From Trichostrongylus colubriformis (lineage: Eukaryota; Nematoda; Chromadorea; Rhabditida; Trichostrongylidae), in the NCBI GenBank assembly GCA_963978905.1, contig OZ022260.1, positions 11,521,725 to 11,585,724 of the forward strand: 64,000 nt of DNA, written 5' to 3'. The notes beneath the pieces were generated by a model. That model saw only the letters and a program-made list of their open reading frames with translations, was not told the origin of the DNA and made no database searches. Position numbers and translations under genes: made by a program. Below, in pieces: positions 59,484-64,000 of the stretch. How positions within the stretch are numbered: position 1 is the first letter of the stretch; the number at the start of each line of letters is the position of its first letter.

Positions 59484-60266
59484 TTGAGAATTTGTCAAGG
59501 ATACAGCTCCTCAAAGTGGTGGCCGAGTGGACGGGGCTTCAGAGTAAATGCTCTCCCCCCACTGGTCGTCCGCTGCCGTCGGAAAGGAAGAGTAGGACTT
59601 TTTGGCTCCTCGGAAAAGCTCACACGCGTATGCGGCGCGTGCCACGTGACGTCACAACCGCGGCATTACGCGACAACGCGCGATGTCTTGCGCTGCTACC
59701 ATAACGCTCCAATAAGAGTGAACTTGCTGGCATTTCTTTCATTAACTAGAGACGAGCGCTTGATACTCCGGCAAGCTTTGTATGTGGTTGCTGTGAGAGA
59801 TGGTCATTTCGCTGTGGCAAATCTCTTCAGCTTTTTAGATTCGCCAAGCGTAAGAATGTGGCAGCTTCAGGAGCTTCCGTACTCCTCCGTCAGTGTGTAC
59901 ACGCGGGAACACACAAGTAAAAAGAATGGCCGTTTTAAGATGCTGGTAAAGCGAAAACAAGTTACCCTATCTGAAAAGCAAAAGAAGCAGCGTAGGCTAT
60001 CGCTCAGCGTCGAGGCGGCTGTGACGTCACCGAGCGCGCGCCGTATGAGCACGCCGGTGAGTTTATCTTTTCCGCGGACTTTTTCGCACCTTTCTATTTC
60101 CTTTATGCGTCTTCGACTGCGGCCGACGACGGGGCGGGTATTTACTCTAGAGCCGCGTCGCATCGGCCACCACTTTGAGGAGCTGTATCTTAACCGCTTT
60201 CTCACTTTTTCGCGTGGAATTTTGCATGTGGCCCTTTTTGCAAATACAACATATGTATATGGCTAG
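59484..60266 (+). CDS. 260-codon open frame inside the family C element, unknown
   Basis: The longest uninterrupted frame in the window. Its ends are translated element arms (SSKWWPSGRGFRVNAL; HHFEELYLNRFLTFSRGILH), which also appear in frame elsewhere in the family, so they are not evidence of a gene. The middle, about residues 75-180, lies in DNA absent from other copies and reads like protein: SLTRDERLILRQALYVVAV, NLFSFLDSPSVRMWQLQEL, then a basic KRKQVTLSEKQKKQRR. No transposase motif recognised. It may be captured host sequence or chance. Confidence 0.25.
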   Translation: MRICQGYSSSKWWPSGRGFRVNALPPLVVRCRRKGRVGLFGSSEKLTRVCGACHVTSQPRHYATTRDVLRCYHNAPIRVNLLAFLSLTRDERLILRQALYVVAVRDGHFAVANLFSFLDSPSVRMWQLQELPYSSVSVYTREHTSKKNGRFKMLVKRKQVTLSEKQKKQRRLSLSVEAAVTSPSARRMSTPVSLSFPRTFSHLSISFMRLRLRPTTGRVFTLEPRRIGHHFEELYLNRFLTFSRGILHVALFANTTYVYG

Positions 60267-60420
60267 CAGAGAAAGTCATTATTCCGTCCAATGGTCATGT
60301 GCTCGTTTTCTTATGACAGAGGAAGGAAAAAAGTCGTACAAGTGACGTGTGGCAGGAATGAAGGGTAAAAGAAAAAGGAAAAAATGCTAGAACTTAAATA
60401 GTAGCAGATAGTGCGCACAG

Positions 60421-60466
60421 TTGCGATTGCCACGTCGCTAATGCAGTAGCTACGCGGCAATCGCAA
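60421..60466. repeat. Imperfect 20-bp hairpin
   Basis: Arms TTGCGATTGCCACGTCGCTA and TAGCTACGCGGCAATCGCAA pair at 18 of 20 positions with two single mismatches; the loop is ATGCAG. Confidence 0.65.
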
Positions 60467-63400
60467 TGCAGCGAGTTATCGTCTCTATAATGAATTTGAG
60501 CCTTTCAAAATATCTGTAGCTGCATTGCATATTAATTTCATAATAATATCCTTAGCCTAATCTATTGGCCTCTTGTTTCCTTAATGGCTGCGTAGTTCTC
60601 TATATGCAAATTCAGTCTAGCAAAATTTGAAAAAATCAATAGATAAAACATTAATGAAGAAATCGTGTTCGAAAAACTCACAGGGGTGGGACAAAGAATT
60701 AATTGAACCTCCGCTTCGCACGTGCCTTTAGACGGAGGTTGAACACAGAGAAGGGAGGTAACTACGCTTCAAACAGAATACAAGATAGATAGAATATAAG
60801 AATTTATGAAAACTAGTGATGAGCTGCACCAAATGTCAACTTGAATTAGTTCATTTATGTATTAAGTAATCGAAATTTTGAAGTGCCTTTTCTCAAAGGG
60901 TCGTGACCTCCTTCAAACTCAACATTATTAGTGTGGATCTCCGATGAGGGATCTACGAAGTTGCCACCTCCTAGCTACCACTTGAAGCGTACCATATCTT
61001 CAAAAAGAAAGGAGGTATATCCAAGGCATTTACGAGGAAAATTTTTGTCGACGTGGCGGTAACCTCCCATGATTTCTTGGAATAAATATTCAGTTTGTCT
61101 GATATGCTTCCTACTCATCCTTTGCTCATGGGAGACCAACGGGAGGGCGACTAAGCTTGACCGGTCTACATGGTGTCTCACTAGCATCAGTTCACATACA
61201 TTACATTGCAATGGTAACTATATGAAAGTGGCACAGCGTCAGTGTTTTGTATTTTCATTCAATGATCTCATGTGTGTTCATACATGCTGTGACTTGTAAG
61301 TAGATAACGCACCCACGGCTAGTCCGTAAATTTCGGTGGTCCCTCTGTGAATGCTTGCTCTGCTTTAACAAAAAAACATTTTTTAGTTTATGGATTTACG
61401 ATGCCTTGCTTAAGGGCCTTACTCCAGGATTATTAGGGTATTACAGTTCCTGCCGTAGTCAGATAGTTCGACCCACAGCCAGTATACTGCACTTTTATCG
61501 GAGCGTGGATGTCAGCTCCTGGAGCGTACGGAACCAGAGAAGCAAGCGCAACTCCACCAGGCAGCCCAGGCCCGACCACACTGAACGCGATTGTTGGCAA
61601 TGATGGTGGCAACGGTAGCAGCACGTAGCAAATGAGGCCTACGATTTGTGTGACAGGATAAGATAAGGAAGAGATTCCAGTAGTGAAGGAAGCTCACATG
61701 GGTATACAGGCGATATCGCGGAGTTCCTTATGATACCATCCAGCGGAAACTGATTCAAAGCCCCATTTCCACGCTGTAATCTCGCACAAATCCACATGTA
61801 AGAATGACTTATTTTTGCCATTTTTAGGAGCTTTCTTCGGACTTTCGTTGTCCGACATTTATAGACCGCTCGAAAAATCCTAGAATGTGCCTTTAAATGC
61901 TCACAATCAATGAAAATGGACAGCAACCGTAACGCACCCAGACATGTCCTAAAAACTATATTAGTGATACGATAAAAAGTGTCTCAACTCTCTTCCTGGA
62001 CACTCTATTACCATACAACCAACCTTATGAAGTGATCAGTAGGTATACAACACATTTCGTCCTGTTCTGATATCAATTGCAAGAAAACTTATAAACCGCT
62101 GAACTAATTCAGACGTACAACGTTGGTGGTTTTCTGTACAGACATGACAAGCAAGGGTGAACGGCCACTTCATCAACCAAGAATACAGTCTATTGGATGC
62201 TCAAAAAGAGAAAACAGCTGTTACTTCCATGTCAATAGAACGATATGTTTCGGCTGGTGAACTGTCTGATCTTCGCAAGCGTTCCGCTCTTATGGAGGTA
62301 CCATTTTAGCAAACCCGCTGCAGTGCGTATCACGTTGCAGTACCGTATGTACCTTATGCTTATCTATTAGATTGCATCTACCAAAATCACATTACACACT
62401 ACTACCGTATGATGTTCCCATTACTTCGCAAGGAGCAAATCACAAGTTGCTGTGGATTCAGACTATCTTCGTATATTTCTGCAACTGAGATCAGAGCAAC
62501 AGACTGGTTCTAGCGAATTACTATCGGGTCACATTGGATGCATTGAAATGTACCGAGATATGGAAGAAAAATCCTTTGCTCCTCATATCTCGAGATCAGA
62601 TCAGTCAAGGTCATGCACTGTTATTCTCTGCAAGCAAATGATGTGCGTTGCTCCACTTTCTCTTCTTCAGGGATCTTCCGATGGATGGGAGTTTTTGCCA
62701 TTCATTGGAAAAGAATCTAAACATTTCAAATTAATAATAATTCCTTTTGACTGGATACACGACACGACTGAGACAACTCATAGAGAGCGACAGTTTCGTA
62801 GTTTTTGTTTTAGTTACGCTGCTCACAAAATTGTTATTGAAAAAAATAATAGTGCAGCGTCTGAACGCCGTTGTTTTTTTCAATTTTAAGGTGGAAATTC
62901 ACTCAAAGTTAGAATAAATATCAAAGCTTCAGTTTGTGTATTATGTAATATACCTTGTACATTAATGTTGTGTTGAGTTCCCATCCCCATCTCATTGGTT
63001 AGTTATTAAAGTACTACACCGTACAATAGAAGCGCTGTGGAAAGGAAAATATGAGGGGGAAACGCTCATCCGCATAAATAATCACTAAGGAAGAACTAGA
63101 TAACACTCTCGATGCCATAATGTGATCACAGTGACCCGTCCTCGGTTAATACATGATCACTATCATATCGTGTATCATAGATATAGTCACATAGCGTCTT
63201 AGAATATAAGGTGAGGGCACATCGAGCCGATTGGTCAACTTCTGCCCCACAAAATCCGTGGAATGGTAACTCATAACTTTGAACTTTCATAACCACGCAT
63301 AACTTTGAGGCAAGAGCGGTTACAAATCACAAAATAAAGGAGTTTCGGACCTGAAGAAGGTGCTGAGCACATCGCACACTGTCACACGTTCAAATGTGGT

Positions 63401-63602
63401 CCGCGCCATTTCTTTGATCCAGTCTTCTGTTTCATGTTTCATAAAATTGCCTACGAAGGAATTTGTGACTGTTTGAAGTGCGGCAATTTAATTTTTATTC
63501 AACTTTTTTCAGTTGATTTCTACACCATACTACCTGACCTACCATGGAACTCATGACCTAACTAGGTTACATGGAAAGATCATGAAAATAAGTCAGCATT
63601 TC
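60467..63602. other. Intergenic, nothing recognised
   Basis: A frame at 61069-61299 (+) starts MISWNKYSVCLICFLLILCS, signal-peptide-like, but overlaps a - strand frame of similar size and lacks other support. The frame 62452-62889 (+) has no recognisable domain. No repeat-family member seen. Confidence 0.35.
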
Positions 63603-63790
63603 ACTTGAAGGCAGTGATAGGGGTAATTCGTACCGAATATGGAAGGATCATTTAGTACGAAGGTCGAGGAATAGTACGGAAGTGGAGAAATAACCGAATG
63701 AAACTGTCAAAAACCCGAGGAGTAAGATCTCTTCCCGCTGTTTATTCTCAAAAGGAGCGGGTCGCCCGGAAAAAAGGAGCGGGCCGCCAT
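63603..63790 (+). repeat. Family F-like repeat, copy 4
   Basis: Matches 52077-52260 in order (GAAGGCAGTGATAGGGG, ACGAAGGTCGAG, CAAAAACCCGAG), followed by two AAAGGAGCGGG(T/C)CGCC units near 63753-63788. Confidence 0.55.
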
Positions 63791-64000
63791 AAAACAAGTG
63801 GTAGCTGTTGGAGAAGGCGGCTCTTATAAAACCCGGAAACACTAATTCTCATTGGAAATTTCGCCACATGTAGTCTTTTCAGACCCCTAGCTTTCATTTG
63901 TGTGACCCACTTAAGGAGTTCCCATTACTCACATTAACCCTATCACTGTCTCTGAAAAATCCCATTGTATACCGTCCAGCCATGATGAGAATCCGAATTC

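Larger units (their letters stand above)
58360..60290 (+). mobile_element. Family C element split by a nested tRNA-like array
   Basis: The left tip AGGAATCGTGACGG and following ~65 bp match family C; the sequence resumes at 59468 (TTTCACGTGGAAAATTGAG, ACAGCTCCTCAAAGTGG) and runs to a degraded right tip near 60290 (AGCAGAGAAAGTCATTATTC). The gap is filled by 58436-59455. The inner part 59650-60040 is bounded by inverted CACGTGACGTCACA / TGTGACGTCACC-like arms and is absent from other copies. Confidence 0.8.

Noticed and set aside
62452..62889. 145-codon frame on the + strand
   Set aside because: No domain, no signal peptide and no splice context; composition is compatible with chance in AT-rich DNA.
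1..64000. CRISPR arrays, operon-like gene runs or Shine-Dalgarno sites
   Set aside because: None present; introns and element types show a eukaryotic nuclear sequence.

Overview
This is animal nuclear DNA, most likely from a parasitic strongylid (hookworm-type) nematode. Three observations point there: compact genes with GT-AG introns and short TTTCAG acceptors, a serpentine-chemoreceptor-like gene of the nematode type, and a very dense load of short inverted-repeat elements. The species assignment is inference. Nothing bacterial or viral was seen.

Only one gene can be fully modelled. It lies on the + strand at 27959-32903, has seven exons that all join in phase, and encodes a 376-residue calponin-homology (CH) domain protein, probably an actin/cell-cortex regulator. 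On the - strand at about 53.5-56.4 kb are four exon-like blocks of a seven-transmembrane chemoreceptor (TM3 to TM6 recognisable; TM1, TM2 and TM7 not found), possibly a pseudogene. A 51-codon frame with a signal peptide (52544-52699, -) and four isolated exon-like stretches (35.8, 37.6, 42.3 and 49.7 kb, +) are weaker candidates.

Most of the rest is mobile or repeat DNA. I distinguish: a 1.33-kb near-perfect palindrome at the left edge; family A MITEs (4 copies); family B MITEs with 9-10 bp target duplications (2 copies) and a relative, D; family C foldback elements (6 copies, one nearly perfectly palindromic); family E, a MITE with a clean 8-bp target duplication just upstream of the CH gene; family F dispersed repeats; family G foldbacks (two copies of 1077 bp in opposite orientation, one inside a chemoreceptor intron); a Tc1/mariner-like non-autonomous element; a tRNA-derived SINE (2 copies); and assorted microsatellites and tandem duplications.

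The most unusual structure is at 58.36-60.29 kb. A family C element has been split by a 1.02-kb block flanked by a 12-bp duplication. The block carries three direct and one inverted copy of a tRNA-like gene with intact Pol III A and B boxes but a non-canonical cloverleaf. The same composite element also holds the longest open frame in the window (260 codons). A second notable structure is a pair of heat-shock-element arrays near the two ends of a ~470-bp segment upstream of the CH gene.
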